Source: Flavobacterium sp. 1355
GTDB lineage: Bacteria > Bacteroidota > Bacteroidia > Flavobacteriales > Flavobacteriaceae
Assembly: GCF_017833415.1 (NCBI RefSeq)
Contig: NZ_JAFICC010000004.1
Coordinates: 186,001-250,000 of the forward strand
Direction of reading: 5' to 3'
DNA: 64,000 nucleotides
Below the pieces are notes generated by a model. It did not search any database and was not told where the DNA came from. It saw only the letters and a program-made list of their open reading frames with translations. Shown here in pieces: positions 45,314 through 55,069 of the stretch (the first letter of the stretch is position 1; each line of letters begins with the position of its first letter). A program made the translations under genes and the position numbers.

Positions 45314-47560
45314 TTAGAATTTATACCTCAAACTTGTCATCACCTGACGCGGAGCGATTGGATTTACACTGTAATTCTCATGTACAGTATAATTCAATTC
45401 GTTGGTAATATTTGATAATTTACACAATATTGAAAATTTTCTCCATTCATAACCTGCTGAAACATCAATAGTGGTGTAGTCATCTAGCGGAATATCACGA
45501 TCTCTTATTGTTACAGTATATGGAAGTGCCGGTGGAGCAGGTGTTGGTGTGATTGGTGTCCACAAATAATCATCATTCCATCCGCCTAAACGTTCTCCGA
45601 TATAGTTGCCAATAGCTCCAACACTTACTCCTTTAAAGAATCCGTTTGGTACTTTGTAAAAAAAGCTTAAGTTGGCCGTAGTTTGTGGTGTTCTTGCAAC
45701 ACGATCTCCCTCAATAAAACTTCCGTTTGTACCAGAAGTTTTTGTGTAACGCATATCATTATAACTGTATCCCGCCATGATATTCAAACCTTCAACAGGA
45801 TTTGCTGTAACATCAATTTCAATACCTTTACTTTTTGTTGCTCCGCCTAATATTTTAAGAGAATTATCGACATTTAAACTTCCGTCTGCTTTAGTAGGAG
45901 CAGTCTGAGCGAGATTACTGTTAGTAATTTGATAAACAGTAACATTAGTTGTTAATAAACCTTTTAAGAAATCAGTTTTTATTCCAGCTTCGTATTGATC
46001 AATTATAGAGGCCTTTATAGGCTGCAAATCTACCGTTGTACCTGTATTTGGAGTAAATGAACTAGAGTAACTACCAAACACAGAAATTTCTTTTGTTGGC
46101 TGGTAAACTATTCCCGCTTTTGGCGAAAAAGCATTATCTAAACGTTTTGGAGTAATTGCAGGAACTGCTTTTTCAGGATCTCCAGCTCCGGAAGCGGTCT
46201 CTTTATAAGTACTAACTTCTGCTTCCTGCCATGACCATCGTATACCAGCCAAAACTTTAATTTTTTCTGTAATTGAAATTAAATCCTGAAAATAAGCTCC
46301 AAAACGATTTGTATCTGTTTTTACAATTTGAGTAGCTCTTGCATTCGGAATATCATTTCTTTGCATAGAAGGATCAAAATTGTAAAGATTTATAGTATCG
46401 TAATTTGCAGGATTAAATGCATACGTGTAAGCAGTAGCAAAAGAATTTTCCCAGTCTGCTCCTGTATAAATTTGATGTTTAATAGTTCCGGTTGCAAAAT
46501 TGCCCTGCAAACTTAATTGATCACCAAATACTTGCTCCAGGTTTTGATTTTGTACCAATGGTCTTGTCCAGTCACCGTTTTGTTTTACTGTAGATAATTG
46601 TGCTGTAGACTTTGAGGTTCTGTCATAAGTTTGAAAAGAACTATTAAAATTTAGTTTCCAGTTTTTATTAAAATCATGATTTAATAATACCGATGCACTA
46701 GAAGATTTTGTATTTCCATTTGACCAAAGCGATCCGTAAAAAGCATTTCGTGGTAAATCAAGAATTTCTTTTCCAATGATTCCCGTTCCGAAATCAGGAG
46801 TCCAGTCTGCTGTTAAATAATCACCCTGCAGGGTAATTTGAGTTTTTGTACTGATATCAAAAAGTAAAGAAGGATTGATATATAAACGCTCGTTTTTTAC
46901 GACATCTCTAAAGCTTTCTGAATTTTCGTAAGAACCATTAATCCTAAAAGCAACAGATTTACTAAGTGGTCCGTAAAAATCAAAAGCAGGTTTGTAGAAA
47001 GAATAACTTCCTGTTTGCATCGAAATTTCTCCACCACGTTTAAATGATGGTATTTTGGTCACCAGATTCAATATTCCGCCTGGAGCAACATTTCCAAACA
47101 ATAAAGCAGAACCTCCTTTTAAGAATTCCACTTTTTCTAAACCGGAAACTTCAGGAATAGAACCGGCATTATATCGAAAACCATTTTTAAACATATTGTT
47201 TGCGCTCATATCGTAGCCTCTCGAAAAAAAAGATTCCTGAGCACCACCACGGGCAGAACCTACATAAACACCATTTGCATTTTTTATAACTTCGCTTAAA
47301 CGAATTGCTTGTTGCTGTTCAATTATTTCAGAACCTATGACTTGTATACTTTGAGGATTGTCCATTGGTTTTAAACCAGAACGTACTGCAGTAACAGGCT
47401 TTGGTTCTTTGTTTTTTGTAACAATTACTTCGTTTAGAATTTCTCCTTTTTTATTTTTTACGGTATCAGTTGCACGCTGGGTCGTTTCATTGTTTGAATA
47501 ATCCTGACTGTATGAGGCAAAGCTTATTAATCCTAATGCAAATAGTAAATTAAATTTCAT
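45314..47560 (-). CDS. TonB-dependent siderophore receptor
   Basis: A 748-residue outer-membrane receptor. Signal peptide to SYSQ (about 19), then a TonB-box-like stretch (GEILNEVIVTKN). The plug spans about 60-220 with LKPMDNPQSIQVIG, SRGYDMSANNMFKNG, KVEFLKGGSALLFGNVAPGGILNLVTK. A 22-strand barrel follows, ending SLRYKF. VARTPQTTANLSFFYKVP and GNYIGERLGG are typical of the ferric siderophore (FhuA/FoxA-like) group. Unlike the two receptors upstream it lacks the carboxypeptidase-regulatory-like domain. It is co-transcribed with the PepSY gene and preceded by a palindrome in the shared box. Confidence 0.92.
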   Translation of the reverse strand: MKFNLLFALGLISFASYSQDYSNNETTQRATDTVKNKKGEILNEVIVTKNKEPKPVTAVRSGLKPMDNPQSIQVIGSEIIEQQQAIRLSEVIKNANGVYVGSARGGAQESFFSRGYDMSANNMFKNGFRYNAGSIPEVSGLEKVEFLKGGSALLFGNVAPGGILNLVTKIPSFKRGGEISMQTGSYSFYKPAFDFYGPLSKSVAFRINGSYENSESFRDVVKNERLYINPSLLFDISTKTQITLQGDYLTADWTPDFGTGIIGKEILDLPRNAFYGSLWSNGNTKSSSASVLLNHDFNKNWKLNFNSSFQTYDRTSKSTAQLSTVKQNGDWTRPLVQNQNLEQVFGDQLSLQGNFATGTIKHQIYTGADWENSFATAYTYAFNPANYDTINLYNFDPSMQRNDIPNARATQIVKTDTNRFGAYFQDLISITEKIKVLAGIRWSWQEAEVSTYKETASGAGDPEKAVPAITPKRLDNAFSPKAGIVYQPTKEISVFGSYSSSFTPNTGTTVDLQPIKASIIDQYEAGIKTDFLKGLLTTNVTVYQITNSNLAQTAPTKADGSLNVDNSLKILGGATKSKGIEIDVTANPVEGLNIMAGYSYNDMRYTKTSGTNGSFIEGDRVARTPQTTANLSFFYKVPNGFFKGVSVGAIGNYIGERLGGWNDDYLWTPITPTPAPPALPYTVTIRDRDIPLDDYTTIDVSAGYEWRKFSILCKLSNITNELNYTVHENYSVNPIAPRQVMTSLRYKF

Positions 47561-47566
47561 GGTATT

Positions 47567-47603
47567 TATTTAGATTCAATTAAAATAATTGAGCGCAAAT
47601 ATA
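47567..47603 (-). promoter_or_regulatory. Promoter and candidate operator of the siderophore receptor gene
   Basis: Minus-strand TATATTTG (47596-47603) is an exact -7 element. Next to it, toward the gene, plus-strand TATTTAGA (47567-47574) continues into TCAATTAAAATAATTGA (47576-47592), a perfect 17-base palindrome with 7-base arms. The box recurs before the other genes of this block, which suggests a common, possibly Fur-type, repressor. Confidence 0.5.
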
Positions 47604-47749
47604 CTATCACAATGTTTTTTTAACAATTTATTAAGGAACTTTTAAACTTAAACTTTGCTTATTATTTTCTTAAGATTAGCTTAATTTTTTAGGAATATAA
47701 AATATTTCATTATTGAATTTTTGCCGCGGGGTATAAATAAGAAATAAAA

Positions 47750-47770
47750 AAACCTTGCATTGCAAGGTTT
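47750..47770 (-). terminator. Terminator of the DUF4198 gene
   Basis: Stem AAACCTTGC / GCAAGGTTT around a 3-base loop, T-rich on the minus strand. Confidence 0.7.
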
Positions 47771-47803
47771 ATAAAAAAAAAATCTAAGAATAAGGTTTGT
47801 AAA

Positions 47804-48529
47804 TTATTTTACAACTATTTGGTAAGTGGCCATTTTCCAGATTTCATCATATTTTTTACCGTTGTGTTCACCTGCAGATTTATCTGTATGCGCGTATTCA
47901 ACCATGTAATTTCCTGACCAGATTGGTGTGAAAGAAAATTCACCTTTATCATTTGTCCATAATTCTTTTTCCCATCCGTTTGGAGCGATTACTTTAATTT
48001 TTGTTTCTTTTGCAGAAGCTCCGTCATAAGTAGCAAAACCTGATACCTTTTGGTTCTTTTTTGCAACATCAGCATTTTCAGAAAATAAACCGATTTGATT
48101 TTTATTTGCCATAGCATAATTTCCTGCAGTTTTGTTGCCAACTACAACAGTGGCACTTGAGTTATAGTCTAACTTCATAGTTCCGTAAACATCTCCAACA
48201 GTATGGTGCATTACGATAGTATAAACTCCTTCTTCATCTGGTGTAAAAAAGGCCTGGTATTTATTGTCTAAAGCTTTTGGAGTAAGTTTTGTTTCTTTTT
48301 TTGAAGGGCTCACTAATACTAAACTAAAATCTTTTAAATCAGAAAACCATTTATCAGCTTTTGTGATGTCGTTCTCAGAGAATTCTCCAAAATAAACAGA
48401 AATTTCCTGAGCTTTTCCTTTTGTTCCTGTAGCTTTGGTTTCAATCCAAAGGGCGTGAGCAAATAATTGCGGACTTGCAACTAACATTAAAAGTAAAAAT
48501 GTTATTGTTTTTAAAGTATTTGATTTCAT
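47804..48529 (-). CDS. DUF4198 exported protein
   Basis: A 241-residue protein with signal peptide (QLFAHALW, cleavage near residue 25) directly followed by the HALWIE motif that starts DUF4198 domains. Two beta domains follow: an N-terminal one with VYFGEFSENDITKADKW and FTPDEEGVYTIVMHHTVGD, and a C-terminal Ig-like one with VIAPNGWEKELWTNDKGEFSFTP. DUF4198 proteins are encoded beside metal uptake systems and have been proposed to bind metal. The His at the mature N-terminus and the paired His in MHHTV are candidate ligands. It stands between two TonB receptors with its own promoter and terminator. Confidence 0.85.
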   Translation of the reverse strand: MKSNTLKTITFLLLMLVASPQLFAHALWIETKATGTKGKAQEISVYFGEFSENDITKADKWFSDLKDFSLVLVSPSKKETKLTPKALDNKYQAFFTPDEEGVYTIVMHHTVGDVYGTMKLDYNSSATVVVGNKTAGNYAMANKNQIGLFSENADVAKKNQKVSGFATYDGASAKETKIKVIAPNGWEKELWTNDKGEFSFTPIWSGNYMVEYAHTDKSAGEHNGKKYDEIWKMATYQIVVK

Positions 48530-48565
48530 ACGATCAAGTTTAAATTGTTAGAATGATATTTTTTA

Positions 48566-48600
48566 CAAACATAAGTCTTATTTAGAACAATTAAAAATAA
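48566..48600 (-). promoter_or_regulatory. Promoter and candidate operator of the DUF4198 gene
   Basis: Minus-strand TATGTTTG (48566-48573) is an exact -7 element. The shared iron-block box lies just upstream of it: plus-strand TATTTAGAACAATTAAAAAT (48579-48598), one indel away from the copy at 47567. Confidence 0.45.
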
Positions 48601-48601
48601 A

Positions 48602-48639
48602 AAACCTTAAAATCAAGTTTATAAATGATTTTAAGGTTT
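48602..48639 (-). terminator. Terminator of the TonB receptor gene at 48663
   Basis: Perfect 14-base stem AAACCTTAAAATCA / TGATTTTAAGGTTT, 10-base loop. Confidence 0.8.
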
Positions 48640-48662
48640 CTCTATAATGAATAAATCAGGGT

Positions 48663-51092
48663 TTAGAATTTATAAGCAAAACTTGCCACAATATTTCTTG
48701 GTTTTTGAGGATTAACGGTAGACCACCCGCCATTGTAATACTCTTTATTTCCTATATTGTTTACATTTAAGGCTACACGAAATTTTTGTGCGTTATAAAA
48801 AACAGAACCATTGATTACTGTATACTCAGGAAGAACAAATTTGCCGGTTACCGGACTGTCCAGTATGGCATTGTCGCTTGCGTAATTTCCTCCGAAACCA
48901 ACACCAAAATTATTCAGGAAGCCTTCATCAAATTTATAGGTTGCCCAAAGATTTACTAAATTTTTAGGCCCTGACCAAAATGGTCTTTTTCCTTGTTGAA
49001 GCCAGACATTTTCTTCATCACCTTTTGTAATTTTACTATCGTTATGACTATAGCCGGCAATAATACTTAATCCTTTTACAGGAGCAGCATTCAGATCAAA
49101 TTCAAAACCCTGGCTTCTGGCTTCGCCACCCTGCAAACTTCCCAACAGGGGATTGCTCGTAACGAGGTTGGCTACATTAATCACATAATAACTTGCCGTT
49201 GCAGTTACTTTATCACTAAAAAGATTGGCTTTAATACCTGTTTCTAATTGATTAGCATGCTCAGGTTCAAAAACTACAGAACCCACAAATTTTCCATCAA
49301 CATCATAAACAGGTGAAGGAGCAATATTCCTGAATCCATTCATATAATTTGCAAACACAGACAATTGATTTATTATAGGCTGATAGACTAAACCAAATTT
49401 TGGAGAAAAGGCAGTTTGATCGTAATCGTCAATAGTAGAATTGACATCGCCTTTGGTATCAAAATGATCCACTCTAATACTTGCCATAGCTATCAAAGAT
49501 GGCAGAATATTAAGCACATCCGAAACATAGGCACTATAAGTAGCATCTTTAGAGTGGTACATTTTTCCCGGCTCTGCAGCAAGAAGATTATTAACAGATT
49601 CGGTAGTAAGATAATTTGGATTCTGGTCATCAATTTGTCTGACTTCTCCCTGTGCGGTAAGATTATAAAGTTTGACATAACCCGTACCTTGAAAAATAAC
49701 ATCCCTTTTAAAATAATCAAGTCCAATTACAATGCGGTTGCGCATATTTCCGATTTTAAAATCGCCTGTAAAATTTTGTTGAATATCTGTAGTTGAGGTT
49801 TGTGAATTTTCGTTGGTAATCCATAGTCCAAAATCTTTGTTTCCGTCTTCATTATCATAAATATAAGAGTAATAACCTCTTGACTTAGAGGTTCCTCTTG
49901 AAAATACGGTTTGAGAATTCCATTTAGGAGAAATTTTATAATTCATATGGGCCTGCAAACTGAATTTCGGGTTTTTGATCGGTAAATCATTACTATAAAA
50001 TGATAAATCGGTATTGTAATTCAGTTCATCCAGATTCGCATATTGCAATGGTGCATCCCTTCCTAAAAACAACATGGATGGCGTTGTTTTTTCTTCATCC
50101 ATAAATTCGGTATTGACAAGAAAAGACAGTTTATCATTTACCTTATAAGATAGCGTTGGAGCAATAAAAAACGAAGTACGGAAACCGGCATCCTGAAAAC
50201 TGTTTTCTGTCTGAAAAGCCGAATTAACCCTAAATAAAATGTTTTTATTCTCGTCCAGAGGCGTGTTGACATCTACCGTAGCTCTGTTTAATCCAAAGCT
50301 TCCGGTGAGATATGAAATTTCACCTCCAAAACCTTCATATGGTTTTTTTGTTACAGTATTAATAAGACCTCCGTAACTTACCAGACTACTTCCGAATAAA
50401 GTTCCGGAAGGACCTTTTATTACCTCGATTCTTTCAATATTCGCAGGATCAAGAGTTCCGTTGGTTAAGCCTGGCAATCCATTTACTATATTGGCCTGGA
50501 TTTCAAAACCTCTCAAAGAATAATAAGAGCCTCCGTCTCCGCCGCGTCCGGTCGATTCCCAAAGTTTCTGAATTCCCGGAACATTTTTCAATGCATCCTC
50601 ATAGCTTGTAATGGCTTGTTCTTTCATTATTTCAGAAGAAACAATATTGTAAACCTGCGGATTTTCGATGTTTTTCAGAGGCATTTTAGAAACATAAGTA
50701 CTTTGCTTCGGGAAAGCTTTTCCTCTGTTATTGGTAATGACAACTTCTTTCAATTGTTTATTAGAAACCGTAAGTTTCAGCTGTAGGGTAGTAGTTTTAT
50801 TCTCTGTGACTGTTACTTGTTGTGTAAGAGTTTCATATCCTGCCAATGAAATTTCTAAAATATACGTATTTGGTTTTACTCTGTTTAATTCGAAGGCACC
50901 ATATTCATTAGAAGTAGTGGAGTATTTTGAGTTTTTCAAGATTAGAAAAACTCCTTCTGCCTGTTCACCATCGGAGGTTGTTATAGTGCCTTGTATGCTT
51001 CCAAAACTTTGCTGTGCTGAGGCATTAATTGCAAATACGAGTAAAAATAAAACAAAAAGAATTTGTTGTATTTTTTGATTAAGGTAATTCAT
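48663..51092 (-). CDS. TonB-dependent receptor with carboxypeptidase-regulatory-like domain
   Basis: An 809-residue outer-membrane receptor. Signal peptide to NASAQQ (about 27). Residues 30-110 are a carboxypeptidase-regulatory-like domain (GSIQGTITTSDGEQAEGVFL, LEISLAGYETLTQQV), then a TonB-box-like KEVVITNNRG. The plug has NPQVYNIVSSEIMKEQ, YSLRGFEIQANIVNGLPG and IEVIKGPSGTLFGSSLVSYGGLINTVTKKP. The barrel ends VASFAYKF. This is the FhuE/FpvA-like siderophore class. It is plainly a paralog of the next receptor upstream, sharing the same domain order and plug phrases. Substrate unknown. Confidence 0.92.
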   Translation of the reverse strand: MNYLNQKIQQILFVLFLLVFAINASAQQSFGSIQGTITTSDGEQAEGVFLILKNSKYSTTSNEYGAFELNRVKPNTYILEISLAGYETLTQQVTVTENKTTTLQLKLTVSNKQLKEVVITNNRGKAFPKQSTYVSKMPLKNIENPQVYNIVSSEIMKEQAITSYEDALKNVPGIQKLWESTGRGGDGGSYYSLRGFEIQANIVNGLPGLTNGTLDPANIERIEVIKGPSGTLFGSSLVSYGGLINTVTKKPYEGFGGEISYLTGSFGLNRATVDVNTPLDENKNILFRVNSAFQTENSFQDAGFRTSFFIAPTLSYKVNDKLSFLVNTEFMDEEKTTPSMLFLGRDAPLQYANLDELNYNTDLSFYSNDLPIKNPKFSLQAHMNYKISPKWNSQTVFSRGTSKSRGYYSYIYDNEDGNKDFGLWITNENSQTSTTDIQQNFTGDFKIGNMRNRIVIGLDYFKRDVIFQGTGYVKLYNLTAQGEVRQIDDQNPNYLTTESVNNLLAAEPGKMYHSKDATYSAYVSDVLNILPSLIAMASIRVDHFDTKGDVNSTIDDYDQTAFSPKFGLVYQPIINQLSVFANYMNGFRNIAPSPVYDVDGKFVGSVVFEPEHANQLETGIKANLFSDKVTATASYYVINVANLVTSNPLLGSLQGGEARSQGFEFDLNAAPVKGLSIIAGYSHNDSKITKGDEENVWLQQGKRPFWSGPKNLVNLWATYKFDEGFLNNFGVGFGGNYASDNAILDSPVTGKFVLPEYTVINGSVFYNAQKFRVALNVNNIGNKEYYNGGWSTVNPQKPRNIVASFAYKF

Positions 51093-51123
51093 GGTATTTT
51101 ATTTGGTTAGATTAGTAGTTTAC

Positions 51124-51155
51124 TATTTAGAATGAGTAAAAACAACACAAAAATA
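51124..51155 (-). promoter_or_regulatory. Promoter and candidate operator of the receptor at 48663
   Basis: Minus-strand TATTTTTG (51148-51155) is an exact -7 element. The 32 bases 51124-51155 align without gaps with 53642-53673 before the paralogous receptor, 25 of 32 identical, beginning TATTTAGA on the plus strand. Confidence 0.5.
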
Positions 51156-51233
51156 AAAATTAATATTATTTTAAAGCCTGATAATTTTAAAAGTTTAGCC
51201 GTAAAATTGTTAAATATGGGCTTTTAAAAAAAA

Positions 51234-51263
51234 AGCTCCTTATTCAGTTACGAATAAGGAGCT
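51234..51263 (-). terminator. Terminator of the TonB receptor gene at 51292
   Basis: Perfect 12-base stem AGCTCCTTATTC / GAATAAGGAGCT, T-run on the minus strand. Confidence 0.88.
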
Positions 51264-51291
51264 CTTTTGAAAAAATTTATTTTGAAAAATC

Positions 51292-53610
51292 TTAGAATCT
51301 AACGGTAAGATTAGCTGCTATATTAGAACTGGGCTGACCCATTGCATAAGAATCCCAATATTTTTTATCAGTCAGGTTATTCCATTTTACACCAATTCTC
51401 CAGCTTGGCCTGTCATAAAAAACAGTAGCATTGTACACAGAATAAGACGGGCTGTAGAATCCTTCATCATCATATTTATATTGTTTGTCAACATAATTTC
51501 CGCCAAAACCAAGGCCAAAATCCTTTAATACGTTTTGCAGTTTATAAGAAATCCAAAAATTTGCTACATTCTCCGGTGCACCGCTCACCCTGTAATCTTT
51601 GCCTGCATCGTCTGAAGATTTAATGCGGTTGTCATTATAAGCATAACCAGCCATAATATTTAAACCAGCTATAGGATTTGCAATTAATTCAAAATCAAAT
51701 CCTTTGCTCACTTGTTTGCCATCCTGAAAAGTATAACCATCAGAATCACTTCTTGTGGCATTATCAATTGCAATATTGTAATAACTAAGTGTTGTACTCA
51801 GTTTTTTGTCAAATGCTTCTACTTTAACACCACCTTCATATTGATTTGCATAGACAGGTTTTAAGATCAGTCTGCTTCCGTCAGGCTGGTCTATTGGTGA
51901 AGTATTTTGAAAACCATTCATATAATTCCCAAATAAAGAAACCTGATCCTTTACCACCTCGTAAACCAACCCTAATTTTGGTGACAAAGCCGTCTGATTA
52001 TATCCAAAGCCTTCTTCATCTTTTATTTTTTTCTGTACAAAGTTATCTACTCTAAGGCTTAACATAACCGATAAGCGATCTGTAAAACTGATCACATCTG
52101 AAGCGTAAGCGCTAAAAGTCTGTTCATTCGGGATAGCAAATTTCTGATCTTTCAGGAATGGATCAACGTCTTTTTTTCTGATAGGTTCAAAATCTTTTGT
52201 AACATCTATGACATCCAGTGCCTTGGTTGCTGCATAGTTAAACGTTCCTTTTGAAAATCTGGCATTAACACCGGCCAACAATTTATGTTTAATACTTCCT
52301 GTAGAAAATTCACCATTAATATTCTCCTGCAAATTGGTAAATTTAGTACTAATAGGACCAAAACGGGAAACCATTCTCTGAACCTCCGTTGGTGAATTCC
52401 AAACTGTGTAGTATTGATAACTATACGCTACATTTTCGTCTACAAAAGAAAAAAGAGTAGTAGATTTCCAATTGTCAGCTAATTTATATTCTGCCTGAGC
52501 AAAGATTTTTGGAGATGAGGTTTTAGCATCGGCATCATCATGAAATAAACTTTTTCTGTAATCCAGTTTCAGATCTGTTGGATTTGTGATTCCCGGTGCA
52601 TAAGAACGCCCGTAAGTAGGTCGCGTATTATTTGTATTGTAGATTTCGGTGTCCAGGCTTAAAGTTAATCTGTCGGTTGCTTTGTAAATGATACTTGGGG
52701 CAAATAAGATCGTGTTATTGAAACCATAATCTAAAAAGCTGTTTTCTGTATTTGCAGAAGCATTCATCCTGAACAATACTTTTTTATCCTGGGTCAAAGG
52801 CATATTAAAATCGACAGCCAGGCGTTGTAGGCCAAAACTGCCTCCGGTATATGAAATCTCTGTTTTTTGAGTTTCAAAAGGTTTTTTGGTAACCAGATTT
52901 ACAACACCTCCAAAAGAAGAAACAGAGGATCCGAATAAAGTTCCCGATGGGCCTTTCAAGACTTCAATGCGCTCAACATTATCAATAGAAATTGAACTTC
53001 TTCCCGTAAGGGTTTCCATACCGTTTCTGGCATTTACGCCTGTACTAAATCCTCTAAAACTAATTTCAAGCCCGCCCGAAGGATAAATTTTTGTCACTAC
53101 TCCCGGTGCATTTTGAACTGCGCTTCTAATATCTATCGCGATTTGCTCTTTTAGAAGTTCTTTGCTTACAACATTGTAAACCTGAGGATTTTCCAGATTA
53201 TTCAAAGGCATTCTCGCCACATAATCTGTTTTTTTGGTAATCATTTTGTTATTACTAATGATTACTTCCTGCAATTCTTTATTAGAAACTTTTAATTGTA
53301 AATTAAGTAACGTTGTTTCGTTTTCTTTAACTGTGATTTCTTTTTCCAGCGTTTCGTAACCCGTTAAGGAAACCTGTAGTGTATAAGTATTAGGTTTTAC
53401 TTTGCTAAACTCAAAAGCACCATATTCATTTGCAGCTGTTCCGTATTTTGAGTTTTTTAGTAAAATATTTACGTCAGATGCCGGTTTGCCATCAGAAGTT
53501 GAAATCGTTCCTTTTATTTTTCCGTTATTTTGTTGTGCAGATAAAGTAGAAACAGAAAAAAATAGTACGGCAGATAGATATTTTAAATGCTTTGATTTTA
53601 AAAAATTCAT
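51292..53610 (-). CDS. TonB-dependent receptor with carboxypeptidase-regulatory-like domain
   Basis: A 772-residue receptor, paralogous to the one at 48663. Signal peptide to TLSAQQ (about 25). The regulatory-like domain spans about 28-110 (GKIKGTISTSDGKPASDVNILL, LQVSLTGYETLEKEI). The plug has NPQVYNVVSKELLKEQ, ISFRGFSTGVNARNG and IEVLKGPSGTLFGSSVSSFGGVVNLVTKKP. The barrel ends NLTVRF. The plug and barrel fit ferric-siderophore receptors. It is the first gene of the minus-strand block and divergent from the MFS gene. Tandem duplication followed by divergence in the plug and loops suggests different ligands. Confidence 0.92.
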   Translation of the reverse strand: MNFLKSKHLKYLSAVLFFSVSTLSAQQNNGKIKGTISTSDGKPASDVNILLKNSKYGTAANEYGAFEFSKVKPNTYTLQVSLTGYETLEKEITVKENETTLLNLQLKVSNKELQEVIISNNKMITKKTDYVARMPLNNLENPQVYNVVSKELLKEQIAIDIRSAVQNAPGVVTKIYPSGGLEISFRGFSTGVNARNGMETLTGRSSISIDNVERIEVLKGPSGTLFGSSVSSFGGVVNLVTKKPFETQKTEISYTGGSFGLQRLAVDFNMPLTQDKKVLFRMNASANTENSFLDYGFNNTILFAPSIIYKATDRLTLSLDTEIYNTNNTRPTYGRSYAPGITNPTDLKLDYRKSLFHDDADAKTSSPKIFAQAEYKLADNWKSTTLFSFVDENVAYSYQYYTVWNSPTEVQRMVSRFGPISTKFTNLQENINGEFSTGSIKHKLLAGVNARFSKGTFNYAATKALDVIDVTKDFEPIRKKDVDPFLKDQKFAIPNEQTFSAYASDVISFTDRLSVMLSLRVDNFVQKKIKDEEGFGYNQTALSPKLGLVYEVVKDQVSLFGNYMNGFQNTSPIDQPDGSRLILKPVYANQYEGGVKVEAFDKKLSTTLSYYNIAIDNATRSDSDGYTFQDGKQVSKGFDFELIANPIAGLNIMAGYAYNDNRIKSSDDAGKDYRVSGAPENVANFWISYKLQNVLKDFGLGFGGNYVDKQYKYDDEGFYSPSYSVYNATVFYDRPSWRIGVKWNNLTDKKYWDSYAMGQPSSNIAANLTVRF

Positions 53611-53641
53611 TGGTTTTAAACTTTGGTTTATAATTAATTAT

Positions 53642-53673
53642 TATTTAGACTCAATAAAAACAATGCAAATGTA
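53642..53673 (-). promoter_or_regulatory. Promoter and candidate operator of the receptor at 51292
   Basis: Minus-strand TACATTTG (53666-53673) is an exact -7 element. Adjacent plus-strand TATTTAGACTCAATAAAAAC is a copy of the iron-block box. Confidence 0.5.
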
Positions 53674-53782
53674 TGTATAAAAATTTCTTCAACAATTCTT
53701 TTTGAAGTAAATTTTTAATGTTATTTTAATGGTAAAAAAGTTTAAATGTTAAAACCACATTTAAATGAGTTTCTTTTAACTA

Positions 53783-53817
53783 TTTGGGTTACTTACGTCT
53801 TAAATGTTTTACTTTTG
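53783..53817 (+). promoter_or_regulatory. Promoter of the MFS gene
   Basis: TTTG at 53783-53786 and TACTTTTG at 53810-53817, 23 bases apart, fit both Bacteroidota promoter elements exactly. Transcription from about 53824 supports the ATG at 53837. Confidence 0.6.
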
Positions 53818-53836
53818 CATTCAGAAAAATTATTTC

Positions 53837-54997
53837 ATGATTTTACCTTTCTTCAAAAAGATTCAAAATACTCCCAGAGGATATCGTATAGCCAATACTG
53901 TGTTTTTTTTCCTTTCAGGTTTTGGATATTCTTCATGGGTATCCCGAATTCCGCATATACAAGCACAGCTGCATTTGTCTGAAGCACAATTTGGAGCAGT
54001 TTTGTTTGCATTTCCGATTGGTCTGATGTTAACAATGCCCTTTACAGGAAAGCTTTTAAATAAATACAGCAGCCGCTACATTATGCTGTTGGGAGCCATA
54101 ATGTTTAATATTGTGTTGTCTTTACCCGGTTTAGTGGCTTTTGTATGGCAGCTGGTAATTGTGCTTTTAATTTTTGGCGCTTCCCGTAATATTTTTAATT
54201 TATCTATCAATGCACAATCTCTTGAGGTGCAGAAACTATATCCAAAATCTATCATAACCCGTTTTCATGCAGTTTGGAGTATTGCCGTTTTTTCTGGAGC
54301 AGGGTTGGGGTATGTAATGGTAACACAGCACATTGCACCATCACATCATTTATTGGGCGTAAGTGTTTTTATGCTGGCTCTTACAGCTTGCTTTTATCCC
54401 ATGAGTATTCACAATGAGCCTGTACCGGTTAAAAAGAAATTCTTTTCGATGCCGGAAAAAAATCTGGTAAAGTTTGCCGTGATTTGCTTTGTTTCTATGG
54501 CCTGCGAAAATACAATGTACGACTGGAGCGGTATTTATTTTGAAAATATATTAAAAGCTTCTCCAAAAATGACCAGCGCAGCATTTGTGTTTTTTGCAAC
54601 TGCAGTTACTTTAGGCCGTTTGTTTGGAGATCATGGCGTAATGAAATTTGGTACTAAACGAATTCTGCTTTACAGCGGTATTTTGATCACTGCAGGATTT
54701 GGTATTTGTTTTGTCCTTCCTTATGCTTATCCTACTATTTTTGGGTATGTTTTAATCGGATTTGGAGTATCCTGTGTAGTTCCGTTGGTATTTAGCATTG
54801 CCGGGAGATCATCAAAAATGAGCAGTGGCTCGGCATTAACTTCTATTTCTACGATTGGTTATCTGGGCTTTTTACTTGTTCCGCCAATGGTGGGTTTTAT
54901 TTCTGAATATTTAAGTATGAAATGGGCATTTTTGATCATGGCACTCTTAGGAATACTCATGATTTTTATGGTAAATAAGATAGGGGAGAATGAGTGA
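53837..54997 (+). CDS. MFS transporter
   Basis: A 386-residue, 12-helix major facilitator. The start MILPFFKKIQNTPRGYRIANT is used because a consensus promoter covers the 11 codons upstream. The first helix has FFLSGFGYSSWVSRIPHIQ, and LSEAQFGAVLFAFPIGLMLTMPFTGKLLNKYSSR carries the A-motif region between helices 2 and 3. The second half has GRLFGDHGVMKFGTKR and ALTSISTIGYLGFLLVPPMVGF. It resembles the YbjJ/fucose-permease-like group of sugar or drug carriers; the substrate is unknown. It is divergent from the iron receptor but does not carry the iron-block box. Confidence 0.88.
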   Translation: MILPFFKKIQNTPRGYRIANTVFFFLSGFGYSSWVSRIPHIQAQLHLSEAQFGAVLFAFPIGLMLTMPFTGKLLNKYSSRYIMLLGAIMFNIVLSLPGLVAFVWQLVIVLLIFGASRNIFNLSINAQSLEVQKLYPKSIITRFHAVWSIAVFSGAGLGYVMVTQHIAPSHHLLGVSVFMLALTACFYPMSIHNEPVPVKKKFFSMPEKNLVKFAVICFVSMACENTMYDWSGIYFENILKASPKMTSAAFVFFATAVTLGRLFGDHGVMKFGTKRILLYSGILITAGFGICFVLPYAYPTIFGYVLIGFGVSCVVPLVFSIAGRSSKMSSGSALTSISTIGYLGFLLVPPMVGFISEYLSMKWAFLIMALLGILMIFMVNKIGENE

Positions 54998-55069
54998 GTT
55001 TGGAGTTTTTAAGATGCTAAGCGACTATTCTGAGTTTTTTTGATTTTATTATCGTGGATCTTTGTTAAA

